Source: Salibacterium aidingense DSM 18341
GTDB lineage: Bacteria; Bacillota; Bacilli; Bacillales; Marinococcaceae
Reading direction: 5' to 3'
DNA length: 64,000 bases
NCBI RefSeq assembly: GCF_000429685.1
Contig: NZ_KE386940.1
Coordinates: 198,113-262,112 of the forward strand
Position 1 is the first letter of the stretch. Each line of letters opens with the position of its first letter. The notes beneath the pieces were generated by a model. It searched no databases, was not told where the DNA came from, and saw only the letters and a program-made list of their open reading frames with translations. A program made the position numbers and the translations under genes. This document shows, piece after piece, positions 35,851-44,930 of this stretch.

Positions 35851-38022
35851 ATGAGTAAAGCAGTCATTCTTGCCGAGAAACCTTCGGTAGGAAAGGATAT
35901 CGCAAGAGTTTTAGGATGCAGGCAGGACAAGAATGGATACATGGAAGGTTCGAATTATATTATTACATGGGCGTTCGGTCACCTCATCACCCTGGCAGAG
36001 CCGGAAGTTTATGATCAGAAATATAAAACTTGGAGGCTGGAAGACCTGCCGATGCTTCCAGAGCAGCTGAAACTTTCAGTCATTAACAAATCAGGCAGGC
36101 AGTTCAATATCGTAAAAAAACAGTTATACCGCAACGATGTCAGCGAGGTTATCATCGCTACCGACGCCGGCCGGGAAGGAGAGCTCGTAGCCCGCTGGAT
36201 CCTTGATAAAGCAAATGTGAAGAAAAAAATCAAACGTCTTTGGATATCTTCCGTGACAGATCAGGCCATTAAACAAGGGTTTAAGCGACTGTATGACGGC
36301 CGGAAATTCAATCCACTATACGCAGCTGCCCAGGCAAGAGCGGAGGCAGACTGGTATGTAGGGATGAACGCTACCAGAGCTCTAACGACGAAGTTTAATG
36401 CTTCGCTTTCCTGCGGACGGGTGCAGACACCAACCCTTGCGATGGTGGCTTCCCGGGAACAGGAAATAAAGCATTTCCAACCGGCCCCATTTTATCAGCT
36501 GTATGCGACGACGGAAAAAGGTCTGACGTTTTGGTGGCAGCATCCGAAATCAGGCGATAATCGGCAGTTTTCAAAGGAGAAAGCCGAACAACTCGAGGAA
36601 AAAATCAAAAACAGAAAGCTCGTTATTACTTCGGTGGCGACAAAAGAAAAACGACAGGATGCGCCGCTCTTGTATGATTTAACAGAACTGCAGCGGGAAT
36701 GCAGTCAGCGCTTTGGCTTTTCGGCAAAGGAAACACTTAGTGTTCTGCAGCGGCTGTACGAAACCCATAAGGTTCTCACGTATCCAAGAACGGATTCACG
36801 ATACTTGTCCTCCGACCTCAAAGGCACGATGAAGGAGAGGCTGAAAGCTGTTGATGTAAAGCCGTTTTCTTTGCACATTCTCAAGATAACAAAACAAAAT
36901 TGGCAGCTTTCAAAACAAATGTTCAATGACAATAAAGTCTCCGATCACCATGCCCTCATTCCAACGGAGGAATCTCCGAGGTTGGCCGATATGTCCGATA
37001 AAGAAAAGAAAGTCTATGAAATGGTGGTGAACCGTTTTCTTGCCGCGTTTTTCCCTCCGGAGAAAAAGGAAGTGACAGAAGGAAAGGCAGAACTGGCAGA
37101 TGAGCTGTTTACTGCAAAAGAAGAGGCAGTGAAAGAACCAGGATGGAAAGAAATATATGAAAAAGAAGAAAATCAGGGAAAGAGCGGTCGTCTGGCAGCT
37201 CTTCGTGAAAATGATGCGTTACCATTGAGGAAAACCGGACTCGAAAAAGGAGAAACAAAACCGCCGTCCGCCCTGACGGAAGCGGGTCTGTTATCGGCAA
37301 TGGAAAATCCGGCCCGGTTTATGCAGGGCGAAGATAAACAGCTTGTCCAGACAATAAAAAACTCGGGTGGTATCGGGACCGTGGCAACGAGAGCAGATAT
37401 TATTGATAAACTGCAGAACACGTTTTTATTAGAAAAACGAGGAAATACCTTTCATCTTACTTCTAAAGGGAAGCAGCTTCTTGACCTTGTACCAGAGGAA
37501 CTGAAATCAGCAACCCTTACCGCCGAGTGGGAACAGCAGCTGGATGAAATAGAAAAGGGAAACAGGAACAAAGAAGAATTCATTCAACAAATGAAAAACT
37601 ATGCGGCGGAAGTAGTAGAGGGGGTAAAACAAAGCAAGAAGGCATTTAAGCATGACAATATTACCGGCACCCCCTGCCCGGAGTGCGGCAGACTGCTGCT
37701 GGAAGTGAAAGGGAAACATGGGAAAATGAAAGTTTGTCAGGACCGCTCGTGCGGATATAAAAAGAACATTGCCAAATGGACGAATGCCCGCTGTCCAAAC
37801 TGTAAGAAGAAAATGGAACTCCGCGGAGAAGGGGATGGAAAAATTTTCGTCTGCCGCTGCGGCTATAAGGAGAAGGAAACCGCCTTTATCGAACGAAGGA
37901 ACAAGGAGAAACAGGATAAAGCTTCTAAACAAGACGTCAAAAAGTATCTTAATGATCAGGACGAGGGACTGGCAAATCCGGCTCTTGCAGAGGCGCTGCA
38001 AAACTGGAAAGGAAAGAAATAA
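35851..38022 (+). CDS. topB: DNA topoisomerase III
   Basis: 723 aa, a type IA topoisomerase. The Toprim domain starts MSKAVILAEKPSVGKDIA. The catalytic Tyr is in VLTYPRTDSRYL. The core also has SCGRVQTPTLAM and GIGTVATRADIIDKL. The C terminus carries zinc-finger-like clusters: CPECGR, CQDRSCGYK, CPNCKK and CRCGYKEKE. It decatenates and relaxes DNA, often with RecQ, whose gene is also in the window. ATG 35851 is preferred, with AGAGGAAGG about ten bases upstream. A TTG three codons earlier sits too close to that site. Confidence 0.96.
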   Translation: MSKAVILAEKPSVGKDIARVLGCRQDKNGYMEGSNYIITWAFGHLITLAEPEVYDQKYKTWRLEDLPMLPEQLKLSVINKSGRQFNIVKKQLYRNDVSEVIIATDAGREGELVARWILDKANVKKKIKRLWISSVTDQAIKQGFKRLYDGRKFNPLYAAAQARAEADWYVGMNATRALTTKFNASLSCGRVQTPTLAMVASREQEIKHFQPAPFYQLYATTEKGLTFWWQHPKSGDNRQFSKEKAEQLEEKIKNRKLVITSVATKEKRQDAPLLYDLTELQRECSQRFGFSAKETLSVLQRLYETHKVLTYPRTDSRYLSSDLKGTMKERLKAVDVKPFSLHILKITKQNWQLSKQMFNDNKVSDHHALIPTEESPRLADMSDKEKKVYEMVVNRFLAAFFPPEKKEVTEGKAELADELFTAKEEAVKEPGWKEIYEKEENQGKSGRLAALRENDALPLRKTGLEKGETKPPSALTEAGLLSAMENPARFMQGEDKQLVQTIKNSGGIGTVATRADIIDKLQNTFLLEKRGNTFHLTSKGKQLLDLVPEELKSATLTAEWEQQLDEIEKGNRNKEEFIQQMKNYAAEVVEGVKQSKKAFKHDNITGTPCPECGRLLLEVKGKHGKMKVCQDRSCGYKKNIAKWTNARCPNCKKKMELRGEGDGKIFVCRCGYKEKETAFIERRNKEKQDKASKQDVKKYLNDQDEGLANPALAEALQNWKGKK

Positions 38023-38027
38023 GGAAA

Positions 38028-38059
38028 CCGGGGGCTGCCCTGATAAAGGCAGCCCCCGG
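38028..38059. terminator. Bidirectional terminator after topB
   Basis: A perfect 12-bp GC-rich stem (CCGGGGGCTGCC/GGCAGCCCCCGG), then ATTTTA. It separates topB from a convergent small gene. Confidence 0.8.
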
Positions 38060-38068
38060 CATTTTACA

Positions 38069-38290
38069 CTATAGAAACAGCTTATTTTCAAACGTGTGCA
38101 ACCGGCTTGTTAAGGTCACAATACATTCTTGCCTGTAGTACTGCTGCACATTGTCAGCAAGTTCTTCTTCTGTACAGCAATAATGTATATTTGGACTGCC
38201 GGCATATAAATTTTCAATGGCTTCAGAGGTTCCTACTGTTATCTGCCGTTCTGCCGCATTGTAAAAATAAGCAAAGTTTTTTCCAGGCAT
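38069..38290 (-). CDS. Small uncharacterised protein, 73 aa
   Basis: An excellent AAAGGAGGGG lies four to five bases before the ATG, so the gene is likely real. The product (PGKNFAYFYNAAERQITVGTSEAIENLY...) is soluble with two Cys in a row (YCCTEEELADN) near residue 38 and a helical C-terminal half. No family is recognised, and it is not in an obvious operon. Confidence 0.6.
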   Translation of the reverse strand: MPGKNFAYFYNAAERQITVGTSEAIENLYAGSPNIHYCCTEEELADNVQQYYRQECIVTLTSRLHTFENKLFL

Positions 38291-38522
38291 ACTACCCCTC
38301 CTTTGAATAAGCCATCAATATGATTGGCACAAGACGAAGTATGGATAATGTTTTGGGACAAGTATAGCTATAATATTTTTACAATTCAACAAATGAACCA
38401 TTAAGTTCTCATTACATCGTTATCATAAAAATAATATAGAGGTTTTTATTAGAATGTGATACAATGAATGTATTATAAAACGAGACGGTGTTTTTGAATA
38501 AGGAATAGCATAAATCCAGCAA

Positions 38523-38563
38523 GGCTGTATCCCTTATAAGGAAACGGGGATGCAGTCTTTTTT
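38523..38563 (+). terminator. Terminator-like hairpin in the cshA leader
   Basis: A 9-bp stem (CTGTATCCC/GGGATGCAG, one G-U pair) is followed by TCTTTTTT. It lies 103 bp before the cshA start, inside the likely leader, so it may be an attenuator rather than the end of another gene. No gene on the plus strand ends here. Confidence 0.65.
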
Positions 38564-38665
38564 GATATGGAAAAGCCAATACGTTTCGAGACGAATTGGG
38601 TAATATCAGAGATTTGCGTTAAAAATAGGGCTGAATCGTTAATAAAGAAAAGGAGAAGAGTATAC

Positions 38666-40072
38666 GTGACTTTGTTTTCAGAATTACAGATGGATAAAGA
38701 GATCCTACAGGCAGTAAATGACATGGGATTTGAAGAAGCAACCCCGATTCAGGCGGAGGTGATTCCCAAGTTCAAGAAGGGCCGGGATATTATTGGCCAG
38801 GCCCAAACCGGAACAGGGAAGACAGCAGCATTTGGTATTCCGCTGATTGAGCAGATGAAACAGGAAGAAAAATATCCACAGGGCCTTGTACTGGCCCCGA
38901 CCAGGGAGCTTGCCATTCAGGTCTCGGAAGAATTGAACCGCCTGGGCCGCTTTAAAGGCATACAGGCCCTTGCGATATACGGCGGTCAGGAAATAACAAG
39001 ACAAATTAAGGCCTTAAAGCGGCGTCCCCAGATTATAGTGGCAACGCCAGGCCGGTTTATGGATCATATGAGAAGAAAAACGATTCGTCCGGAATATATG
39101 GAAAGTGTGGTGCTGGATGAAGCAGATGAAATGTTGAGTATGGGTTTTATTGAAGATATTGAAACTATTCTTGATTCCGTGTCCAAAGAGCGTCAAACCT
39201 TATTGTTTTCGGCCACGATGCCGGGACGTCTGCAGACGGTAACAGAAAAATTTATGAATGATCCAGACGTTGTGAAAGTCAAAAGCAAGGGAATTACGGT
39301 TTCTAATATAGATCAGCATTATATTGAAGTGCCGGAAAGAGAGAAATTCGATACATTGTGCCATCTGCTTGATATTACGCCGCCGGAGCTTGCGATCGTG
39401 TTTGGCCGCACGAAGCGGAGAGTGGACGAACTGTCCGAGGCATTAACCCAGAGGGGATATGCCGCTGCCGGTATACATGGCGACTTAAAGCAGGAACAGC
39501 GGGACAAAGTACTCCGGCAATTTAAAAAGGGAATTCTCGATATATTGGTGGCAACGGATGTAGCAGCGAGGGGGCTGGACGTTCAAAACGTCACCCACGT
39601 CTATAATTTTGATCTTCCGCAGGATCCGGAAAGCTATGTCCACCGTATCGGCCGGACAGGCCGGGCCGGAAAGGAAGGGGCGGCTATCAGTTTTTCCACC
39701 CCGAAAGAAATCAGCCACCTCCGTTTTATAGAGAAAACGATAAAAAAGCAGATGACCAAACAAGAAATCCCAACACTGGAAGAGGCCCTTCACGGACGGT
39801 ACCAGCAGGCAGTGAATAAGCTGAAAGAGGCTGCATCGGAAGAGGTTCCAAGAGAAGTGGAAAATGCTGCGAAAACATTGCTGAGCGGTTACGACCCTGT
39901 TACTCTGGTCGCAGCTGCTGTTAAACTAAATACAAAAGAACCCGAACATGCAGCTATCCAACTTACAGAAGAGGCCTCTCTGCGCCCAAAAAACAAGACA
40001 GGTAAACGGAATTCCAGACAGCGTCAGGATCGGAGAGGAAAAAGAAAACACAGACCTAGAAGCCGCTCTTAG
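38666..40072 (+). CDS. cshA: DEAD-box RNA helicase (CshA-like)
   Basis: 468 aa. The helicase core (about 1-370) carries ELQMDKEILQAVNDMGFEEATPIQAE (Q motif), AQTGTGKTAAF, PTRELAIQ, VLDEADEML (DEAD), SATMP, and HRIGRTGRAGKEG. The basic C-terminal tail is rich in Arg/Lys. It remodels structured RNA in ribosome assembly and mRNA decay, and in Bacillus is cold-induced. I use GTG 38666, with AAGGAGAAG seven bases upstream. A terminator-like hairpin in the leader suggests attenuation. Confidence 0.95.
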   Translation: MTLFSELQMDKEILQAVNDMGFEEATPIQAEVIPKFKKGRDIIGQAQTGTGKTAAFGIPLIEQMKQEEKYPQGLVLAPTRELAIQVSEELNRLGRFKGIQALAIYGGQEITRQIKALKRRPQIIVATPGRFMDHMRRKTIRPEYMESVVLDEADEMLSMGFIEDIETILDSVSKERQTLLFSATMPGRLQTVTEKFMNDPDVVKVKSKGITVSNIDQHYIEVPEREKFDTLCHLLDITPPELAIVFGRTKRRVDELSEALTQRGYAAAGIHGDLKQEQRDKVLRQFKKGILDILVATDVAARGLDVQNVTHVYNFDLPQDPESYVHRIGRTGRAGKEGAAISFSTPKEISHLRFIEKTIKKQMTKQEIPTLEEALHGRYQQAVNKLKEAASEEVPREVENAAKTLLSGYDPVTLVAAAVKLNTKEPEHAAIQLTEEASLRPKNKTGKRNSRQRQDRRGKRKHRPRSRS

Positions 40073-40092
40073 GAAAAGAGCGGCTTTTCCTT
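40062..40092 (+). terminator. Terminator after cshA
   Basis: Stem GCCGCTCTT/AAGAGCGGC followed by TTTTCCTTT. It includes the stop codon. Confidence 0.8.
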
Positions 40093-40188
40093 TATGATCC
40101 ATGTAGACGTATGTCCTTCGGAAAACCGGCTTGATCATGTTATGATAAAAAGAGTGTGAAATCTCCTCGTTAAAGGGGGAAATATAAA

Positions 40189-42093
40189 ATGAGCATATTA
40201 CGAGCAGAGGATTTATACCAATCATTTGGAGAGAAAACGTTATTTGACCATATTTCGTTTGTGGTGGAGGACCGGGACCGGATCGGATTGATCGGTGTGA
40301 ATGGAACCGGGAAGTCGTCACTCCTGAAGATATTGGCAGGGATCGATACACCGGAACGGGGGGAATTGTTTCATTCTAATTCTCTTCAGGTAGAATATCT
40401 TCCTCAGGAACCGGATTTGGAGGAAGAGCTAACGGTCCTGGATCAGATTTATTACGGCGAGGCCGGGGTCATGAAAACGATGCGCCGTTATGAAAAAGCA
40501 CTGGCAGAACTCGAGCAGAATAATGAAAGCAAAGAAGCACAGGATCATCTGATGAACGCGCAGCAGCAAATGGATGAACTGCAGGCATGGGAAGCAAATA
40601 CAACGGCAAAGCAGGTGTTAACCCGTCTTGGCATTACATCATTTATGAAAAAGGTCAAGGAGTTATCTGGCGGACAGAAAAAAAGGGTCGCGATCGCAAA
40701 GGCTTTAATACAACCGGCGGACCTGTTGATTATGGATGAACCGACAAACCACCTCGATAACGAATCGATTGAATGGCTGGAAAGTTATCTTTCCTCCTAT
40801 CATGGGGCATTAATGCTTGTCACCCACGACCGCTATTTTTTAAACCGTGTCACCAACAGGATCTATGAATTGGATAAGGGAAAGCTGTACGTGTATGAAG
40901 GCAACTATGAACTGTTTTTAGAAAAAAAGGCGGAGCGGGAAGCGCTGGAAGAACAGAATGAAATCAAGCGGCAGAATATTCTCCGCTCTGAACTTTCCTG
41001 GTTGAAAAAGCAGCCGAGAGCCCGGGGAACCAAACAGAAAGCACGTGTCGACCGGGTGGAACAGCTCAAAAACCAGTCAGGACCCGCGAAAAAACAGGAC
41101 GTCGATTTTGCGATAGGTTCGACCCGCCTCGGAAAAAAAGTGATAGAAGCAGAAGGCCTTACGAAAACTTATGGCTCCTTCACATTATTTAGTTCTTTTG
41201 ATTACTTAATGACTCCCGGGGAGCGTCTTGGTATTGTTGGACCGAACGGAAGTGGAAAAACGACGCTGTTAAATGTTCTTGCCGGAAGAACAGAAGCGGA
41301 TGATGGCTGGATCGAAAGAGGACCTACTGTTAGGATCGGCTACTATTCCCAGGAACATGAAGATTTGGATGAGAATAAACGTGTGATTGAATATATCAGG
41401 GAGACAGCGGAAGTAGTACAAACTGTGGAAGGAAAAGAAATTACAGCAGAACAAATGCTGGAACGGTTTCTTTTTCCGCGTTCGCTGCAGTGGAATTATA
41501 TTTCCCGGCTTTCCGGCGGAGAACGCAGAAGGCTGTATTTATTGAGTGTATTAATGCAGGAACCAAACGTCCTGTTTTTGGATGAGCCAACCAATGATCT
41601 GGACACCGAAACATTAAGCGTGCTGGAGGATTATCTCGATCAATTTCCAGGTGTAGTGGTGACGGTTTCGCACGACCGCTACTTTTTAGACCGGGTGGTG
41701 GATGCTTTACTGGTATTTAAAGAAGATGGCACCCTGGAAAAGTATCAGGGGAATTATTCAGAGCTCATGGAGGAACGAAAACAAAGTGCTGCCGCCCCGT
41801 CTCCCGCGTCTTCGTCCAAATCGAATGCCCCCGCCTCCCGGGACTCGTCTTCCCGTAAGAAAATGTCCTATAAGGAAAAGCAGGAATGGGAAGGGATCGA
41901 AGAAAAAATAGACCATCTGGAACAAGAAAAAGCTGCCGTGGAACAGGAAATAGAAAAAGCAGGAAGCGATTTTGAAAAAGCTCAGGAATGGATGGAACGA
42001 CAGAAAGAATTGGAAGAGGAATTAGAGCAGGCAATGGAACGGTGGACCGAGCTGTCTCTTCTTGCCGAAGAACTTGAACAGACGAAGAGTTGA
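40189..42093 (+). CDS. ABC-F family ATPase (Uup/YfmR-like)
   Basis: 634 aa. Two ABC domains without membrane segments: Walker A GVNGTGKSS and GPNGSGKTT, signatures LSGGQKKR and LSGGERRR, Walker B LLIMDEPTNHLD and VLFLDEPTNDLD. A basic linker lies between (about 240-300), and a Glu/Lys coiled coil forms the C terminus (about 555-634), as in Uup. ABC-F proteins act on the ribosome as translation factors. The C-terminal coiled coil and length fit YfmR/Uup better than EttA. The start has AAGGGGGA upstream. Confidence 0.93.
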   Translation: MSILRAEDLYQSFGEKTLFDHISFVVEDRDRIGLIGVNGTGKSSLLKILAGIDTPERGELFHSNSLQVEYLPQEPDLEEELTVLDQIYYGEAGVMKTMRRYEKALAELEQNNESKEAQDHLMNAQQQMDELQAWEANTTAKQVLTRLGITSFMKKVKELSGGQKKRVAIAKALIQPADLLIMDEPTNHLDNESIEWLESYLSSYHGALMLVTHDRYFLNRVTNRIYELDKGKLYVYEGNYELFLEKKAEREALEEQNEIKRQNILRSELSWLKKQPRARGTKQKARVDRVEQLKNQSGPAKKQDVDFAIGSTRLGKKVIEAEGLTKTYGSFTLFSSFDYLMTPGERLGIVGPNGSGKTTLLNVLAGRTEADDGWIERGPTVRIGYYSQEHEDLDENKRVIEYIRETAEVVQTVEGKEITAEQMLERFLFPRSLQWNYISRLSGGERRRLYLLSVLMQEPNVLFLDEPTNDLDTETLSVLEDYLDQFPGVVVTVSHDRYFLDRVVDALLVFKEDGTLEKYQGNYSELMEERKQSAAAPSPASSSKSNAPASRDSSSRKKMSYKEKQEWEGIEEKIDHLEQEKAAVEQEIEKAGSDFEKAQEWMERQKELEEELEQAMERWTELSLLAEELEQTKS

Positions 42094-42171
42094 AGGATTG
42101 GAGAGCTGGATGCATAATAAATGGACATGAAGGGGGAATCTAAGGAAAGCCCCTGATAAAGGAAGATCGCT

Positions 42172-42957
42172 ATGGAAGCAGGACTATTACTGGAATACGG
42201 CTGGGTGCTTCTGGTTCTTATATTACTGGAAGGCATCCTCGCGGCAGATAACGCCTTGGTTCTTGCCATTATGGTGAAGAACCTGCCGGAAGAGCAGCGA
42301 AAAAAGGCACTTTTCTATGGCCTGGCCGGCGCGTTTGTGTTCCGATTCGCTTCATTATTTGTCATATCCTTTTTAGTGGATGTCTGGCAGGTGCAGGCGA
42401 TAGGAGCATTGTATCTGTTATTTATGGCCGGCAATCATATTGTGCGGAAAGTATGGCTGCAAAATGATAAATCCCCGGAAGAAAAAGCAGAGGAGAAGAA
42501 GGCAGGAACTGCAGGCTTTTGGGGAACCGTGCTGAAAGTCGAAGTCGCTGATATCGCTTTTGCGGTTGATTCGATTTTAGCCGCCGTTGCCCTCGCTGTC
42601 ACTCTGCCTGATAGCCCGATTGGAAATATCGGAGGCCTGGACGGCGGAAAATTTATCGTCATTCTCACTGGAGGCTTAATTGGTGTTATTATCATGCGGT
42701 TTGCTGCAACTTTGTTTGTGAAGCTGTTGAAAAAACGGCCGGGGCTGGAAATTGCCGCCTTCCTTATTGTCGGCTGGGTTGGGATTAAATTGGCTGTCTA
42801 TACGTTGTCCCATCCAGCTTTACATGTGCTTCCGGAAGAATTCGCGGAATCGACTCCCTGGAAGATCACCTTTTATTTGGTTTTGGTCTTGATTGCTTTA
42901 GGCGGTTGGTTTTTATCCAGCAAGAAGGAAGAAGCAGAGAGCGATGGACTGGTATAA
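42172..42957 (+). CDS. TerC-family membrane protein (YkoY-like)
   Basis: 261 aa with seven to eight helices. Conserved acidic motifs occur inside the membrane: LLEGILAADNALVLA and KVEVADIAFAVDSILAA, characteristic of TerC/Alx/YkoY proteins. Members of this family export Mn2+ and metalate exoenzymes. The usual manganese (yybP-ykoY) riboswitch is not visible in the 78-bp upstream gap. The start ATG has AAAGGAAG six bases upstream. Confidence 0.92.
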   Translation: MEAGLLLEYGWVLLVLILLEGILAADNALVLAIMVKNLPEEQRKKALFYGLAGAFVFRFASLFVISFLVDVWQVQAIGALYLLFMAGNHIVRKVWLQNDKSPEEKAEEKKAGTAGFWGTVLKVEVADIAFAVDSILAAVALAVTLPDSPIGNIGGLDGGKFIVILTGGLIGVIIMRFAATLFVKLLKKRPGLEIAAFLIVGWVGIKLAVYTLSHPALHVLPEEFAESTPWKITFYLVLVLIALGGWFLSSKKEEAESDGLV

Positions 42958-42968
42958 GCATGTAAATG

Positions 42969-43008
42969 AAAACAACTCTCTTCCTTAAGTGGCAGAGAGT
43001 TGTTTTTG
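42969..43008. terminator. Terminator between terC and the convergent sodC
   Basis: A 12-bp stem (AAAACAACTCTC/GAGAGTTGTTTT) with a T-run in the plus direction. Confidence 0.8.
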
Positions 43009-43011
43009 CTA

Positions 43012-43653
43012 TTATTGATTGGAAGCTTCGATCACACCGCATGAAATACGAGAGCCGGAATCCCCGGTTTGTAAGGTTTCTTCGTCCGGACCGGGTTGAT
43101 CACTGTTTTTAGAAGTGTAGCGGTCCGGGATATTGGCAAAATTATCAGGGCCGGAATGAACGATGACGGCAAGATCTTCATTCGCCAACTGATGAGGCTG
43201 GATTTGATCAAGTGCTGACACTAAATAAGCGGAACCGTCTTCCATTCCGTATAACGAAGGCATGTCCCCGGCATGAGAACCGTGGGTGGTGTTCTCCGGA
43301 TTAAAATGCCCCCCTGCTGTTGTGAACGGCCCATCTTCTGCGTTAGGTTCACAGAGGCCTGTTTCATGAATATGAAAACCATGAAACCCGCCTGGGACCC
43401 CTTGTTCAAAAAACGCTTCCATGATAACAGACTTATCTTTTTCATAAAACTGGACATTACCGATAATGGAGCCGTCTGTGTTCTGCATGCTTGCTTCGGC
43501 AATGCCATTTTTCGATATCTCCGATGCATTGGACAGTACCTCACGGGCATCTTCTTCCGGCAGGCCTTCTTCATTGGTTTCATTCGGATTGTTACAGCCG
43601 AATAACAGTCCTATGACAGCTAGAAACGTTATCGCTGCGGAATATTTTTTCAT
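43012..43653 (-). CDS. sodC: Superoxide dismutase [Cu-Zn] family lipoprotein
   Basis: 213 aa, a lipoprotein (LLFGC, Cys about 20) with a SodC domain. All metal positions appear filled: two His in GFHIHETG, His in GGHFNP, His eight residues later (TTHGS), then His and Asp in HAGD and His in VIVHSGPDN. The disulfide Cys in ETGLC and SCGVIE and the active-site Arg in GDSGSRISC are present. It should dismute superoxide outside the membrane. The B. subtilis homologue YojM lacks some copper ligands. The start ATG 43653 has AAAGGAGGG upstream. Confidence 0.93.
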   Translation of the reverse strand: MKKYSAAITFLAVIGLLFGCNNPNETNEEGLPEEDAREVLSNASEISKNGIAEASMQNTDGSIIGNVQFYEKDKSVIMEAFFEQGVPGGFHGFHIHETGLCEPNAEDGPFTTAGGHFNPENTTHGSHAGDMPSLYGMEDGSAYLVSALDQIQPHQLANEDLAVIVHSGPDNFANIPDRYTSKNSDQPGPDEETLQTGDSGSRISCGVIEASNQ

Positions 43654-43805
43654 AATTCTATTCCCTCCTTTCCTGACCATTTTTACCAGGATACGCGTAT
43701 TTTATAATCCTCTTCTGATTTTCTTGAAAAAACAGGGTGAAGAAAGGCGGGTGTTGCGTTATACTGTAGTCAGAACGTTATCCTGGACATAATAGGTGAT
43801 ATTCC

Positions 43806-44006
43806 GTGGTAAATGTATTAAAAGTGATTACGAGTATTTGGTTCATTATTTTAATGTTCCAGATCTTATCTGCGTTCGGAACCACGATCGCCGAAATACC
43901 GGAAGCTTTATTTTTGTTTGTGATGGTGTTGTTTGCCGCTGTGGTTGTCCGTGAATTTAAAAAAGGAATTGTACGGGAATTGGAACAAGATTCCTCCGGC
44001 CACTAA
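43806..44006 (+). CDS. Small membrane protein, 66 aa
   Basis: A GTG start has AGGTGAT about six bases upstream. Two hydrophobic helices (about 8-25 and 32-50) are followed by a charged tail (EFKKGIVRELEQDSSGH). No family is recognised. It stands alone between sodC and repeat copy B, followed by a weak hairpin near 44022-44040 (AACAGTA/TACTGTT). Confidence 0.55.
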   Translation: MVNVLKVITSIWFIILMFQILSAFGTTIAEIPEALFLFVMVLFAAVVVREFKKGIVRELEQDSSGH

Positions 44007-44069
44007 ATGCAGTGCTCCTGATCTAACAGTAGTACTGTTTTTTATTGTAATTCAGAAAGTTTAGAAGTA

Positions 44070-44282
44070 TAGCGTTTTCGAGATCGTCAGCTCCCGGCCG
44101 CTCGGAGGCCCACGGGTCAGTTCGACATTGTTCCAGGAAGTGACTTCGGGCAGCAGACTGCCCAGCGCAGTAGAAAAATCGCCGCCTGCAAGCCCCCACG
44201 TCCTGTAGGGAACCGGTGGCGCCAGCACGTCTTGCGCGCCTTTGAACCTATCGAGGCTTCCCAGGGCTTGCGCATTTCTGAT
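44070..44282 (+). repeat. Dispersed GC-rich repeat, copy B
   Basis: It begins TTTTCGAGATCGTCAGCTCC and ends GGCTTCCCAGGGCTTGCGC, sharing CCGCTCGGAGGCCC with copy C and the GCTTGCGC end with copy A. The inner part differs and contains a GGAACCGGTGGCGCC-like palindromic block. It is non-coding. Confidence 0.55.
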
Positions 44283-44303
44283 AAAAAAGAAAGGAAGATC
44301 AAG

Positions 44304-44864
44304 GTGCCAGAAGAACACCATTTAAATAAAGAATTGCGATTTGCTGTAGTGGAAAATATTACACCAGTGGGAAAAGGGACGCGGGTATGTATCGATACGG
44401 CGGATATTCTTACCCCGACAGAAGGAGTGCTCGCGGGAAACACCGGACATGGTTATCTGCTGATCCTGTCAGAAAACCGCTCCTCCGCGGCTTACCCCCC
44501 GCGGACATTCCGGATTAATGCAGGCGGACTGCATCAATATTTGTTTCAACAGGATCATACCCGTTATTTGGAAGAAATAAGAGGAGGAGAAACGCTTACT
44601 ATATATAACGGAACGGAGCCGAAAGAAGTGCCGGTCGGCCGGGTGAAAATGGAAAAACGGGAGTTAGTGCGGGTGGAGACGAACTGGCACGGAGAGAGGA
44701 TTTCCGCCACTGTTCAACACGCAGACAGCGTCACTTTTTTAAAGGAGGACGCCACTGCTGTTTCTATCACGGAATTGGAAGCTGGAGACCGTATCTGTTG
44801 TTATCCGGACCAGCCTGGACGTCATCTTGGTGAGAAAATAACGGAAGATATTACGGAATGGTAA
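44304..44864 (+). CDS. Half-length 3-dehydroquinate synthase II-like protein
   Basis: 186 aa. The sequence matches the C-terminal half of archaeal-type dehydroquinate synthase II: EGVLAGNTGHGYLLILSE, RTFRINAGGLHQYLF, TRYLEEIRGGE and VGRVKMEKRELVRVE are the recurrent blocks. The N-terminal half with the catalytic lysine of the 340-360-aa enzymes is absent, so dehydroquinate synthesis is unlikely. A regulatory or different enzymatic role is open. The GTG at 44304 has AAAGGAAG upstream. The frame is open back to 44232 but that part lies in repeat copy B. Confidence 0.7.
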   Translation: MPEEHHLNKELRFAVVENITPVGKGTRVCIDTADILTPTEGVLAGNTGHGYLLILSENRSSAAYPPRTFRINAGGLHQYLFQQDHTRYLEEIRGGETLTIYNGTEPKEVPVGRVKMEKRELVRVETNWHGERISATVQHADSVTFLKEDATAVSITELEAGDRICCYPDQPGRHLGEKITEDITEW

Positions 44865-44865
44865 A

Positions 44866-44930
44866 GGGAGCCGGCTTTAAAGCACAGCCCCCTGCTATCA
44901 GTAAATCTTCTGCTGTTCCGGCTCTTTTAT
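44866..44930. terminator. Terminator-like hairpin between convergent genes
   Basis: GAGCCGG and CCGGCTC can pair across a 40-base loop, followed by TTTTA on the plus strand. Confidence 0.45.

Noticed and set aside
42094-42171. Manganese (yybP-ykoY) riboswitch before the terC gene
   Set aside because: TerC-family genes often carry it, but the 78-bp gap is too short and lacks the conserved boxes; only a small GGGG/CCCC hairpin is present.
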